Source: CAVUWL01 sp963700105
GTDB taxonomy: Bacteria; Actinomycetota; Thermoleophilia; Solirubrobacterales; 70-9
Assembly (NCBI GenBank): GCA_963700105.1
Contig: CAVOWL010000004.1
Coordinates: 1 to 64,000 of the forward strand
Reading direction: 5' to 3'
DNA length: 64,000 nt
Below the pieces are notes generated by a model. That model saw nothing but the letters and a program-made list of their open reading frames with translations, was not told the DNA's origin and did not search any database. Made by a program: the position numbers and the translations under genes. Positions 17,482 through 25,970 of this stretch are shown one piece after another. Each line of letters starts with the position of its first letter. Position 1 is the first letter of the stretch.

Positions 17482-18021
17482 ATGCAAGTCGTGATGGGAA
17501 TCGATCCGGGTGCGGCCAATCTTGGGTTCGGGATCGTACGCATTGAGGGCAACCGCATGGTCGCTCTCGATGGCGGCGTGGTCGAAACGGCGCCGCAGCT
17601 TCAGATCGAGCGCCGCTTGGAGCGCATCCACCGCGCGCTGGTCGAGCTGATTGCCTGGCATGAGCCGGCTGCGATGGCGATCGAGGAGGTCTATTTCGGC
17701 AAGAACGTTCGCTCCGCGATGGCGGTGGGACGGGCGAGTGGAGTCGCAATGCTCGCCGCCGCGCAGCGCGGCGTGGCCTGCTTCTCCTATACGCCACAGG
17801 CGATCAAGATGGCCGTCTGCGGCTCCGGAGCGGCCGAGAAGGGTCAGGTCCAGCGGATGGTCGCAACGCTGCTTGCCCTTGCGTCGCCGCCGCAATCCGA
17901 TCACGCTGCCGATGCTCTCGCGGTTGCGATTTGTCACGCTGGCGGAACCGGCAAGCGCGAGGCAATCGCCTCTCTTGGAGGGAGCGCCGCTGCGCCCAGT
18001 CCCGAGCGGCTGGCTCAATGA
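17482..18021 (+). CDS. ruvC: Holliday junction resolvase RuvC
   Basis: 179-residue RNase H-like endonuclease that cuts Holliday junctions in concert with RuvAB. Catalytic acidic residues are visible: Asp8 in GIDPG, Glu68 in AIEEVYF, and the C-terminal cluster SDHAADALA with Asp140, His141 and Asp144. It overlaps ruvA by four bases (ATGA at 18018-18021), so ruvC-ruvA-ruvB form one coupled operon. Start ATG 17482; length matches the family. Confidence 0.97.
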   Translation: MQVVMGIDPGAANLGFGIVRIEGNRMVALDGGVVETAPQLQIERRLERIHRALVELIAWHEPAAMAIEEVYFGKNVRSAMAVGRASGVAMLAAAQRGVACFSYTPQAIKMAVCGSGAAEKGQVQRMVATLLALASPPQSDHAADALAVAICHAGGTGKREAIASLGGSAAAPSPERLAQ

Positions 18022-18620
18022 TTGCCGCGGTCAGAGGAGAGGTCATGGTGCGCCGCAGCGATCACGTCGTGATCGAGGCCGGGGGGGTCGGTTATCGCCT
18101 TGCGGTTTCTGCCGAAACTCTGAAGGCGGTTCCCGCCACCGGTCGGCAGACCTTTCTGCACGCAGAGCTAATCTCGCGTGAGGATTCCCTCTCGCTTTAC
18201 GGATTTTCCTCCGAGGAGGAGCGCGACCTATTTCGAGAGCTGATCTCGATTAGCGGAATCGGACCCAAGGTGGCGATTGCAACTCTCTCCGCTGGGGCGG
18301 CGCGCGATCTCTTGCGGGCGATTGCAAGCGGCGATGCCAAACGTTTTCAGGCGGTTCCGGGGATCGGAAAACGAACCTCAGAGCGGATCATCGTAGAGCT
18401 CAGAGACAAGGTAGCCGGCGCCCTCTCTGAGGAGGAGATTGCGATCCCGCCAGGTCGTGACCCCGACGCCCGAACGCTTGCTCGCGACGGTCTCATTAAC
18501 TTGGGCTACGGCCAGCTGGAGGCCGAGCAATTGCTCGACGGCGTCGAGGGCAACGATCCGGAGCAGTTGGTCGCCGAGGCACTGCGAAAGGCCGGAACCT
18601 CAAAGGCGAATGCGGCGTGA
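18018..18620 (+). CDS. ruvA: Holliday junction branch migration protein RuvA
   Basis: 200-residue RuvA, which binds the junction as a tetramer and loads RuvB. ATG 18018 gives MIAAVRGEV at the N-terminal OB fold; two helix-hairpin-helix motifs follow (LISISGIGPKVA and FQAVPGIGKRTSERI), and domain III ends in the alpha-helical RuvB-binding region (ALINLGY-like segment LINLGYGQLEAEQLL). The start overlaps ruvC and the stop overlaps ruvB by four bases each. Confidence 0.97.
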   Translation: MIAAVRGEVMVRRSDHVVIEAGGVGYRLAVSAETLKAVPATGRQTFLHAELISREDSLSLYGFSSEEERDLFRELISISGIGPKVAIATLSAGAARDLLRAIASGDAKRFQAVPGIGKRTSERIIVELRDKVAGALSEEEIAIPPGRDPDARTLARDGLINLGYGQLEAEQLLDGVEGNDPEQLVAEALRKAGTSKANAA

Positions 18621-19693
18621 GCGAGTCCCCTGATATCGGTGGGCAGCGGATTCAGACACCGGGCCTCGACCAGGAGCCTGCCGTCCGAATTCACGATGCG
18701 CGGGCAGAGATCCCTGATGAGGATCTCGACCGCTCGCTTCGCCCTCCGACCCTCGCTGACTTCGTAAATCAGGTTCAGGTGACCGAGCAACTGACGATCT
18801 TCATCGAGGCCGCCCGCGGTCGCGGCGAGCCGCTTGACCACGTCCTGCTGGCCGGTCCCCCCGGGCTCGGCAAGACCTCGCTCGCCCACATCGTCGCCGC
18901 TGAGCTAGGAGTGCCTATGGTCCAAACGGCGGGGCCGGCCCTGGAGCGAAAGGCCGACGTCGCATCCTTTCTCACATCACTTGAGCCCGGAAGCGTCTTT
19001 TTTATCGATGAGATACATCGGCTTGGAAGGGCGGTCGAGGAGACGCTCTATCCGGCGATGGAGGACGCGGTTCTCCCCGTCGTTTTGGGGCAGGGAGCAG
19101 GGGCCCGGACGGTGACCCTGCCGCTGCCGCCGTTCACCCTGATCGGGGCCACCACCCGGGCCGGCCTATTGACCACGCCGCTGCGCGATCGTTTCGGCGT
19201 TTGCCACCGGCTCGAGCATTACCAGCCCGAGCATCTGGCGCTGATCGTCGAGCGCTCGGCGGCGATCCTTGGAGTCCAGATTGACCCCGATGGCGCGCGG
19301 ACGATCGCGGCGCGTTCGCGCGGCACGCCGCGGGTCGCCAATCGGTTGCTGAAACGGGTGCGCGACTTTGCCGAGGTCAAGGGCACGGGCGTGATTGGCC
19401 CTGAGGTTGCGATCGCTGCCTTGGCGATGCTCGAGGTCGACGCCGGTGGCCTTGACCGCAGCGACCGCGCCCTGCTCGACACGGTCGCGACAAAGTTCGC
19501 CGGTGGCCCGGTCGGCCTCTCGACCCTCGCCGTGGCGATCGGCGAGGAGCAGGACACAATTGAGGATGTGCTCGAGCCATATCTGCTGCAACAGGGGCTC
19601 CTAAAGCGCACCCCTCGCGGCCGAGTCCTGACCAAACGGGCCTATGAGCATCTCGGTCTGAGGGCCCCTGAAGGGGCGACCAGCCTCTTCTAG
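18617..19693 (+). CDS. ruvB: Holliday junction branch migration ATPase RuvB
   Basis: 358-residue AAA+ motor of the RuvAB complex. Walker A GPPGLGKT is at residues 80-87, Walker B is in FFIDEIHRL, sensor 1 lies in the GATTRAG segment with the arginine-finger region, and the C-terminal winged helix ends in RTPRGRVLTKRAYEHLG. GTG start at 18617 overlapping ruvA by four bases. The N-terminal 30 residues before the conserved core are longer than in E. coli, as usual in actinobacteria. Confidence 0.97.
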   Translation: MSESPDIGGQRIQTPGLDQEPAVRIHDARAEIPDEDLDRSLRPPTLADFVNQVQVTEQLTIFIEAARGRGEPLDHVLLAGPPGLGKTSLAHIVAAELGVPMVQTAGPALERKADVASFLTSLEPGSVFFIDEIHRLGRAVEETLYPAMEDAVLPVVLGQGAGARTVTLPLPPFTLIGATTRAGLLTTPLRDRFGVCHRLEHYQPEHLALIVERSAAILGVQIDPDGARTIAARSRGTPRVANRLLKRVRDFAEVKGTGVIGPEVAIAALAMLEVDAGGLDRSDRALLDTVATKFAGGPVGLSTLAVAIGEEQDTIEDVLEPYLLQQGLLKRTPRGRVLTKRAYEHLGLRAPEGATSLF

Positions 19694-19721
19694 CTGGCGC
19701 ACACTTGTAGCCTGTTGAGTG

Positions 19722-20210
19722 ATGCCGTTCTTCATCTGCCCCAACTGCGGCCACAGGGACCTCAGCAGCGCTCGGACCGCTGGCTTCAGCAGCCGCCCGA
19801 AGGGCTGTCCAAAGTGCGGATTCGGTTTCGTCTTTGAGCTGCTCGATGACTACTACCCGGCCCCCAATGCGGCCTTCTTTGTCTGCGATCAACAAGAGCG
19901 CGTGATAGACGCCGGCAAGGGCAGCTTTGAGCTGACCGGACTGACCGATGAGGATGTAATCGGCCGCCCCGTGCGCGACGTGCTGGGCCTGCGCTGGATC
20001 GACCAGGGTGACGGCGGCGAGAATGCTGATACCAACGGAGACGGCATCACCGATCCGATCGAGACCTCATTGGAGTGGGGGGTTCGTTCGCTGGGCAAGC
20101 GGGTCTCCGTCAACGCCGAGGGCGACCTGCCGGCCGCCGCGGTCGCCGATGTCTTCCCGGCGTATGACGATGACGGTGGCCTGTTGATCGTTCTCACCCC
20201 AGAGGGTTAG
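19722..20210 (+). CDS. Zinc-ribbon plus PAS-like domain protein
   Basis: 162-residue cytoplasmic protein. An N-terminal zinc ribbon (CPNCGH and CPKCGF about 23 residues apart) is followed by a segment that reads like a PAS domain (AAFFVCDQQERVIDAGKGSF, then ELTGLTDEDVIGRPVRDVL). The domain seems degenerate in its second half, where an acidic loop (GENADTNGDGITDP) is inserted. It could be a small-molecule or redox sensor. It lies between ruvB and secDF with 28- and 7-base gaps, so it is in the operon. A GTG one codon upstream is an alternative start. Confidence 0.7.
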   Translation: MPFFICPNCGHRDLSSARTAGFSSRPKGCPKCGFGFVFELLDDYYPAPNAAFFVCDQQERVIDAGKGSFELTGLTDEDVIGRPVRDVLGLRWIDQGDGGENADTNGDGITDPIETSLEWGVRSLGKRVSVNAEGDLPAAAVADVFPAYDDDGGLLIVLTPEG

Positions 20211-20217
20211 GCGGGAG

Positions 20218-23154
20218 ATGCTGGGAAGGCGCAGATACCTGTTCATCTTGCTGTTTGTCTTCGGCCTGATTGTCGCCTCGGTTCTCGTGATCATCAACAA
20301 GCCGACCATCCTTGGGCTGGATCTGAAGGGCGGCGTCCAGCTCGTCTATCAGGGCGAACCGACCGGCCAGGTGAAGTCGGTCAGCGGCGAAGACATCGAT
20401 CGCTCAATTGAAATCATCCGCGAGCGAATCGACAAGCTCGGGGTCTCTCAGCCAGAAGTGTCTCGCCTCGGCACCAGTGAGATCTCCGTCAGTCTCCCCG
20501 ACGTCACCAACGCACAGAGGGCGATCAGCACGGTTGGAACCACCGCGCAGCTTTACTTCTATGACTGGGAGCCCAATCTGATCGGTCCCGAGAAGGCGAT
20601 TGGCGGACACCCTGGCCAGCAGCCCCCGGCCGGCCCGCTGAAGACCGCCAGGGCGGAATGGAAAGCCGCCGGGCGCAACACTTTCAACGGCTCTGAGAAC
20701 CGCCAACTGATCGATTCCGGCGCCTTTCCGACCGCCTATGACGCCGCCCTGCTCGCCGCCAAGCAGCCAGCGGTCAAAAACTGCACCACCTGCTCGACCG
20801 ATAGGCCCCGCTACTACCTGTTTGAGCGCAAGGCCCCGCACAAGCTGATCGCCGGCCCCGAATTCACCAAAAAGGGTCTCTACGTCAGCTCGACCGGCCG
20901 CAAGCGTCCCCACAACGGGATCGTTGTCAAGGTGCCGGTGGGGACCGTGCTCGTCTCTGAATTACCGACCGAACGCTCCGGCAAGACTGACACGACCGCC
21001 GAGCCAGGCTGGTACGCCCTGGTCGACAAACCGGCGCTCTCGGGCACCGACATCACCGAACCGAAGCAGGCCTATGGCCAGTCAAATCAGCCAAACGTCA
21101 CCTTCGGCTTCACCGAAAAGGGCCGCGAAGCGTTCCAGGAAGTGACCCGTCAGATCGCCCAGCGCGGCCAAGCGCAGGCGATTGGCCCGGTCAGCGCCGA
21201 ACAGGCAGCGGCGCTCTCGGGCCACTTCGCCGTAGTCCTTGACAACGAAGTCAAGACCCGGCCGATCATCAACTTTGCCCAGAACCCCGAAGGGATCGAT
21301 GGCCAGACGGGGGCCGAAATCTCGGGCGGCTTCAACAGCGTCCAGGATGCGCAGGAACTGGCGACCATTTTGCAGATCGGGGCCCTGCCGATCAATCTAA
21401 AGCTGATCAGTCAGACCCAGGTCTCGGCGACGCTCGGAAGCCAGGCGCTGCACGAAGGAATCAAGGCCGGAATCATCGGCCTCAGTCTCGTCGTCCTCTT
21501 CCTGCTCTTCTACTACCGCTTCCTGGGGCTGATCGCGGTGGTCGCACTCGCCGCCTATGGGGTGATCTTCTTTGCCCTGATCAAACTGATCCCGGTCACC
21601 CTGACCCTGCCCGGAATAGCGGGGTTGATCCTCACGATCGGGGTGGCGGCGGACTCCAACATCGTCATCTTCGAGCGAATAAAGGAGGAGGTCCGGGCTG
21701 GTCGCTCGATGGGGAGCGCGATCACCGCTGGCTATCGCCGCGGCATCGCGACGATCGTCGACGCCAACGTCGTCACCCTGCTGACCGCGTTCATTCTCTT
21801 TGTGCTGGCAACCGCCGAAGTCAAAGGTTTCGCCTTCGCCCTTGGCGTCGGCACGATCGTCTCACTGCTCACCGCCGTTGTCTTCACCCGGGCCCTGCTC
21901 GGCAGCATGACTCGCTCCAAGCTGCTGCGCTCGCCCAGCCTGCTCGGCGCCGCCGGTAAGGGTCGGCGCTGGCACTTCGACTTCATGGGGGCGAGCCGAT
22001 GGTTCTTCACCCTCTCCGGGACGATCCTCTTGATCGGTGCAGTCGCTCTGGCGACCAAGCAGCTGAACCTCGGCATTGACTTCAAGTCCGGCACCCGGGT
22101 CACCGCGGCCTTGGTCAAGCCGACCACCGAGGAAGGAGTGCGAGAAGCGCTGGGAACGATCGGCGTGAATGACGAGCAGGTTCAGCAGGTCTCAAACCCG
22201 GTGTTCGGCGACAACGTCTTCCAGATCGAGACCCGCCAGCTGGGACCGTCGCAGGTCAAGGACGCCGAGGCCGTGCTCTCCTCAAAGTTCGGCATCGCCA
22301 AGAACGGATTTGAAAGCACCAGCGTCGGTCCGACCTTCGGTGAACAGGTTGCGAGCAGCGCTCTCAAGGCGTTGATCTTCTCGCTGTTGGTGATCTGTGG
22401 CTACGTCGCGCTGCGCTTTGATCCGAAGTTCGCGGTGCCCGTCCTGATCGCTCTCTTTCACGACATTCTGATCACCGCCGGGATCTACGCTCTGACCGGC
22501 AAAGAAGTCAGCAGTGGCACGGTCGCTGCTTTCCTCACCATTCTCGGGTACTCCCTCTACGACACGATCATCGTCTTTGATCGAATACGCGAGAACATGC
22601 CGCGAATGCCGCGGGCCGCGTTTTCTCAGATCGTCAATCGATCGATGAGCGAGGTCTTGACCCGCTCGCTTGCGACCAGCTTCTCGACCCTTTTGGCGGT
22701 CGGTTCGCTGCTGGTTTTCGGTGGCGCAACATTGCAGGATTTCGCCTTCGCGATGCTGGTGGGAATCGCCTCGGGTACCTATTCCTCGATCTTCATCGCC
22801 TCGCCTGTGCTGACGGCCTGGAAGGAACGGGAGCCCGGTTTCGCCCGTCGCCGCTCTCGGATCGCCGAGCTCGAGGGCAGGGTGCCGGCCTTTGCCGATG
22901 AGATCGATCTCGCCCGACTCGGCGAGGAGGAGAGCGATGAGCAGATCGCGGCGGCGGTCAAGGCCAAGGAGGAGCCCAGACCGAGCGCGGTGGCGACGGT
23001 GGAGCGCAGTGGCGAGGGCGATGGCAGCGGCCCCGCCGCCAACGGCGAGCCACCCGCGGGGGCGCTCGATCCGTCCACGGCTGAGCGCCGCGAGCGCGAC
23101 GAGCGTCGTCGGGCACGACGACAACAACGTCGCAAGCACGGAAGGAATCGATAG
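20218..23154 (+). CDS. secDF: Fused protein-export subunit SecDF
   Basis: 978-residue fusion of SecD and SecF, the proton-driven accessory that pulls secreted proteins through SecYEG. The SecD half covers about residues 1-580, with an N-terminal membrane helix, the GLDLKGGVQLVY motif and a five-helix bundle near residues 420-570. The SecF half begins around 590 with its own first helix and LGIDFKSGTRV. The last 120 residues are a hydrophilic Glu/Arg/Ala-rich tail ending in basic runs (RRARRQQRRK). Fused SecDF is known in Firmicutes and some actinobacteria, while many actinobacteria have separate genes. Start ATG 20218 has GGCGGGAG directly upstream. Confidence 0.96.
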   Translation: MLGRRRYLFILLFVFGLIVASVLVIINKPTILGLDLKGGVQLVYQGEPTGQVKSVSGEDIDRSIEIIRERIDKLGVSQPEVSRLGTSEISVSLPDVTNAQRAISTVGTTAQLYFYDWEPNLIGPEKAIGGHPGQQPPAGPLKTARAEWKAAGRNTFNGSENRQLIDSGAFPTAYDAALLAAKQPAVKNCTTCSTDRPRYYLFERKAPHKLIAGPEFTKKGLYVSSTGRKRPHNGIVVKVPVGTVLVSELPTERSGKTDTTAEPGWYALVDKPALSGTDITEPKQAYGQSNQPNVTFGFTEKGREAFQEVTRQIAQRGQAQAIGPVSAEQAAALSGHFAVVLDNEVKTRPIINFAQNPEGIDGQTGAEISGGFNSVQDAQELATILQIGALPINLKLISQTQVSATLGSQALHEGIKAGIIGLSLVVLFLLFYYRFLGLIAVVALAAYGVIFFALIKLIPVTLTLPGIAGLILTIGVAADSNIVIFERIKEEVRAGRSMGSAITAGYRRGIATIVDANVVTLLTAFILFVLATAEVKGFAFALGVGTIVSLLTAVVFTRALLGSMTRSKLLRSPSLLGAAGKGRRWHFDFMGASRWFFTLSGTILLIGAVALATKQLNLGIDFKSGTRVTAALVKPTTEEGVREALGTIGVNDEQVQQVSNPVFGDNVFQIETRQLGPSQVKDAEAVLSSKFGIAKNGFESTSVGPTFGEQVASSALKALIFSLLVICGYVALRFDPKFAVPVLIALFHDILITAGIYALTGKEVSSGTVAAFLTILGYSLYDTIIVFDRIRENMPRMPRAAFSQIVNRSMSEVLTRSLATSFSTLLAVGSLLVFGGATLQDFAFAMLVGIASGTYSSIFIASPVLTAWKEREPGFARRRSRIAELEGRVPAFADEIDLARLGEEESDEQIAAAVKAKEEPRPSAVATVERSGEGDGSGPAANGEPPAGALDPSTAERRERDERRRARRQQRRKHGRNR

Positions 23155-23157
23155 GCA

Positions 23158-23424
23158 ATGGCCCTGCTCGTTTGGTTCACGATGGGAATCGCCCTCTGGC
23201 ATTTCACGGTGTTCTTGCCCGATCATTTTTGGCAGGGGATCGTCGGTGCCTTCTTGGGCGCGGTGATCGGGGCCATCGGATTTGGACTGATCATCGAGAT
23301 AGCAACGGGTCGCAGTCTCGGCAACACGGATTTGCTGACGGCCCTGACCGCCATCCCAGGAGTCGCGATTGGCCTCGCGGTCATCTACGCGCTCGGCCTG
23401 CGCTCTGAGCGGGGTGCGGCTTAG
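23158..23424 (+). CDS. Small integral membrane protein
   Basis: 88-residue protein with two or three membrane segments (LVWFTMGIALWHFTVFL, IVGAFLGAVIGAIGFGLII and a third, AIPGVAIGLAVIYALGL). It begins three bases after the secDF stop and is surely co-transcribed. The sequence TGRSLGNTDLL in the connecting loop is a landmark of a small actinobacterial family. No function is known; association with the secretion machinery is only suggested by position. Confidence 0.8.
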   Translation: MALLVWFTMGIALWHFTVFLPDHFWQGIVGAFLGAVIGAIGFGLIIEIATGRSLGNTDLLTALTAIPGVAIGLAVIYALGLRSERGAA

Positions 23425-23493
23425 CCTTATTGCAGCATTTTGCGCCGTGGCGAGGGCGCGGATTCCGTCCCGCTCGGCACTTAGCCTTGGGGC

Positions 23494-25938
23494 GTGGCGC
23501 GATCAGCGAATGCCTACCTGGCAGAGCCCTTCTCCTATCCGGAGGCGCGGGCGCTGAGCGATCAACTGGGCCTCAGTGAGCCGCTGGCGATCACCCTTGT
23601 CCGTCGCGGCTACCGCACCCCCGCGGCGGCGAAGGCGTTTCTCGCCGCCGATGAGTCACACGAACCGGGTGCATTTGATTCGATGGCCGCGGTTGTTGAT
23701 CGCGTCCTCGCCGCCGTCGTTGGGGGCGAGCGAATCACCATCCACGGCGACTTTGACGTCGACGGGGTTTGCGCGACCGCCCTCCTGATTTCCACGCTGG
23801 GAGAGCTGGGGGCCCAATGCGACTGGCTAATACCCGATCGACTCAGCGAGGGTTACGGTCTCAGCCGCGCCAGCGTCGAGCGCTTGGCCGAACGCCGCAC
23901 CGAGCTATTGATCACCGCAGATTGCGGGATCACCGCCCCCGAGGAGGTCGCGATGGCTCACCGGCTTGGGATTGAGACGATCGTCACCGACCACCACCAG
24001 CCTCCCGGGGAGTTGCCCGAGTGCCTGATCTTGCACCCCCGCATCAGCGGCTATCCGTTTGCTGAGCTCTGCGGAACCGCGGTCGCTTGGAAGCTCTGCT
24101 GTGCGCTGCGGGAGGCCTCTGGTGGGCGAGGATCCACGGTGGATGACCTCGACCTGGTCGCCTTGGCGACCGTTGCCGACGTTGTGCCCCTGGTTGGTGA
24201 GAATCGCTCGCTGGTGCGCCGCGGCCTCAAGCAGATGCGCCGGGCTCACCGCCCGGGCTTGCGGGCGCTAATGGTTGCGGCGAGATGTGAGCCGACCAGG
24301 CTCGATGAGGGCGATATCGCCTTTCGGCTTGGCCCCAGGATCAACGCCGCCGGCCGGCTTTACCGTGCCGATGCTGGGGTCGAGCTCATGTTGACGCGAG
24401 ATGACGCCCGCGCGGCGGAGATTGCCACCGAGCTGGACCGGGCCAACGCCGAGCGGCGCGAGGCCGAGCGCGAGGTCGATGCCGCCGCCGAGGCCGCCCT
24501 TCGCGAGCTGCCAAGGGAGCTGGGCGAGGCAGCTGGCCTGGTGCTTGCGGGTCGCGGGTGGCATCCGGGCGTGATTGGGATCGTCGCCTCCCGCCTGGTC
24601 GAGCGCCATCACCGGCCGGTGGTCATCGTCTCACTGGATGGCGAGGGGGGAGGGCGCGGCTCGGCGCGCAGCGTCCCCGGTTTTGACCTGCTGAGCGGAT
24701 TGGAGAGTTGCTCGGAGTACCTGCTGCGCTTCGGCGGCCACCGGGCCGCCGCCGGCCTGGAGCTTCGTGCAGATCAACTCGAGCCGTTCCGGCGGGCATT
24801 TGCCACCCACGCCACGGAAATTTTGGGGAGCGAGGAGCAGCGGCGGGTTGAGCGAATCGATGCGACGGTCGGCGGTGCAAGCCTCGGCCTCGATCTCGCC
24901 GAGGAGCTGGGCAGGCTGGCTCCGTTTGGGAACGGCAATCCGGGGGTGAGGCTGCTGGTCCCGGCGGCGAGGCTCAGCGACGTGCGGACGATGGGCGAGG
25001 GCGCAAAGCATTCACGCTTTAACCTGCACAGCGGGTCCCATCGCGCCCTCGGCGTCGCCTTCGGTCGAGCGAAGCTGGGTGTGGGCGAGGATGAGCAGGT
25101 CGATGCGACGGTGCGGTTGGAGCTAAACCACTGGAACGGCTCGGTGGAGCCGCGCGTTGTGTTGGGGGAGGTCTATCCCCATCCCGGTGGCGAGGAGGCG
25201 AAAGCCGACGGCGCTGGCGAGGATTGGTGGGAGCGCTTTGAGTGCGAGTTGGTCGCTGATCTCTACCAACAGCCAACCTCGCTCGTTCGGCCTGACGGCG
25301 AGCCTCAGCGCGAAATAATCCGTGGTCTCAATTCGCCCGCAGCGACGGTTTTTGAGTTGCTCTCAAGCGGCGCCGAAGTGCTCGCGCTGGTGGCCGATGT
25401 GCCGCGCCGGGCCGGTTTGGCGCGACCGGACCTGGCGCTCGCCGATTACGCAGAGCTTCTACGCCACCCCGACCTTGCTCGCGACTTCGACCACGTTGTT
25501 TTGCTCGATCCACCGCCCTCGGCACAGCTCGATTTGCTTGCCTCTCGCAGCGGCCGCGCCGGCACCTACCTGCACCCGGTCTGGGGCGAGGCCGAGCTTC
25601 GTTTTGCCCTCTTTGTGCTGGGGCTCATTCACCCCCAGCGCAGCGAGCTGGCCGGGGTGTTTCGCTGCCTGCGCGAGGCGGGTGAGATCGGCGGGGATCA
25701 GCTGCGCGATGCACTGCGTGGCGATGGCCCCTACCCACGCTCGGCGGAGGTTGCAGCTCGCTGTTTTCGGGTCCTCGCCGACCTAGACCTATTGCGCGGA
25801 GCGGCCTGCGGCGGCGCTGGGACCGTCGGGGTCGTATCCTCGGGGGAGACCAAACTTGAGCGCTCGGCCGCATTCCGCGCCTACCGAGCACGCTATGAGG
25901 AGGGCAAGCGATTCCTCGAAGGACTCAAACAGACCTAG
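23494..25938 (+). CDS. recJ: Single-stranded-DNA-specific exonuclease RecJ (long form)
   Basis: 814-residue 5'-3' ssDNA exonuclease of the DHH superfamily. Motif I GDFDVDG is at residues 85-91, motif II TADCG at 141-145 and motif III DHH at 166-168. The DHHA1 domain with GGHRAAAGLELR is around residues 410-425, followed by the OB fold. Residues from about 570 onward form an extra C-terminal region with a helicase-like or DNA-binding character (VLALVADVPRR, FDHVVLLDPPP, then a winged-helix-like end). This long form occurs in Gram-positive bacteria. GTG start at 23494. Sits 70 bases after the small membrane gene and 33 bases before relA. Confidence 0.95.
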   Translation: MARSANAYLAEPFSYPEARALSDQLGLSEPLAITLVRRGYRTPAAAKAFLAADESHEPGAFDSMAAVVDRVLAAVVGGERITIHGDFDVDGVCATALLISTLGELGAQCDWLIPDRLSEGYGLSRASVERLAERRTELLITADCGITAPEEVAMAHRLGIETIVTDHHQPPGELPECLILHPRISGYPFAELCGTAVAWKLCCALREASGGRGSTVDDLDLVALATVADVVPLVGENRSLVRRGLKQMRRAHRPGLRALMVAARCEPTRLDEGDIAFRLGPRINAAGRLYRADAGVELMLTRDDARAAEIATELDRANAERREAEREVDAAAEAALRELPRELGEAAGLVLAGRGWHPGVIGIVASRLVERHHRPVVIVSLDGEGGGRGSARSVPGFDLLSGLESCSEYLLRFGGHRAAAGLELRADQLEPFRRAFATHATEILGSEEQRRVERIDATVGGASLGLDLAEELGRLAPFGNGNPGVRLLVPAARLSDVRTMGEGAKHSRFNLHSGSHRALGVAFGRAKLGVGEDEQVDATVRLELNHWNGSVEPRVVLGEVYPHPGGEEAKADGAGEDWWERFECELVADLYQQPTSLVRPDGEPQREIIRGLNSPAATVFELLSSGAEVLALVADVPRRAGLARPDLALADYAELLRHPDLARDFDHVVLLDPPPSAQLDLLASRSGRAGTYLHPVWGEAELRFALFVLGLIHPQRSELAGVFRCLREAGEIGGDQLRDALRGDGPYPRSAEVAARCFRVLADLDLLRGAACGGAGTVGVVSSGETKLERSAAFRAYRARYEEGKRFLEGLKQT

Positions 25939-25970
25939 AGCGCAGCGAGCTCCTCGCTGACCTCTTCGCG

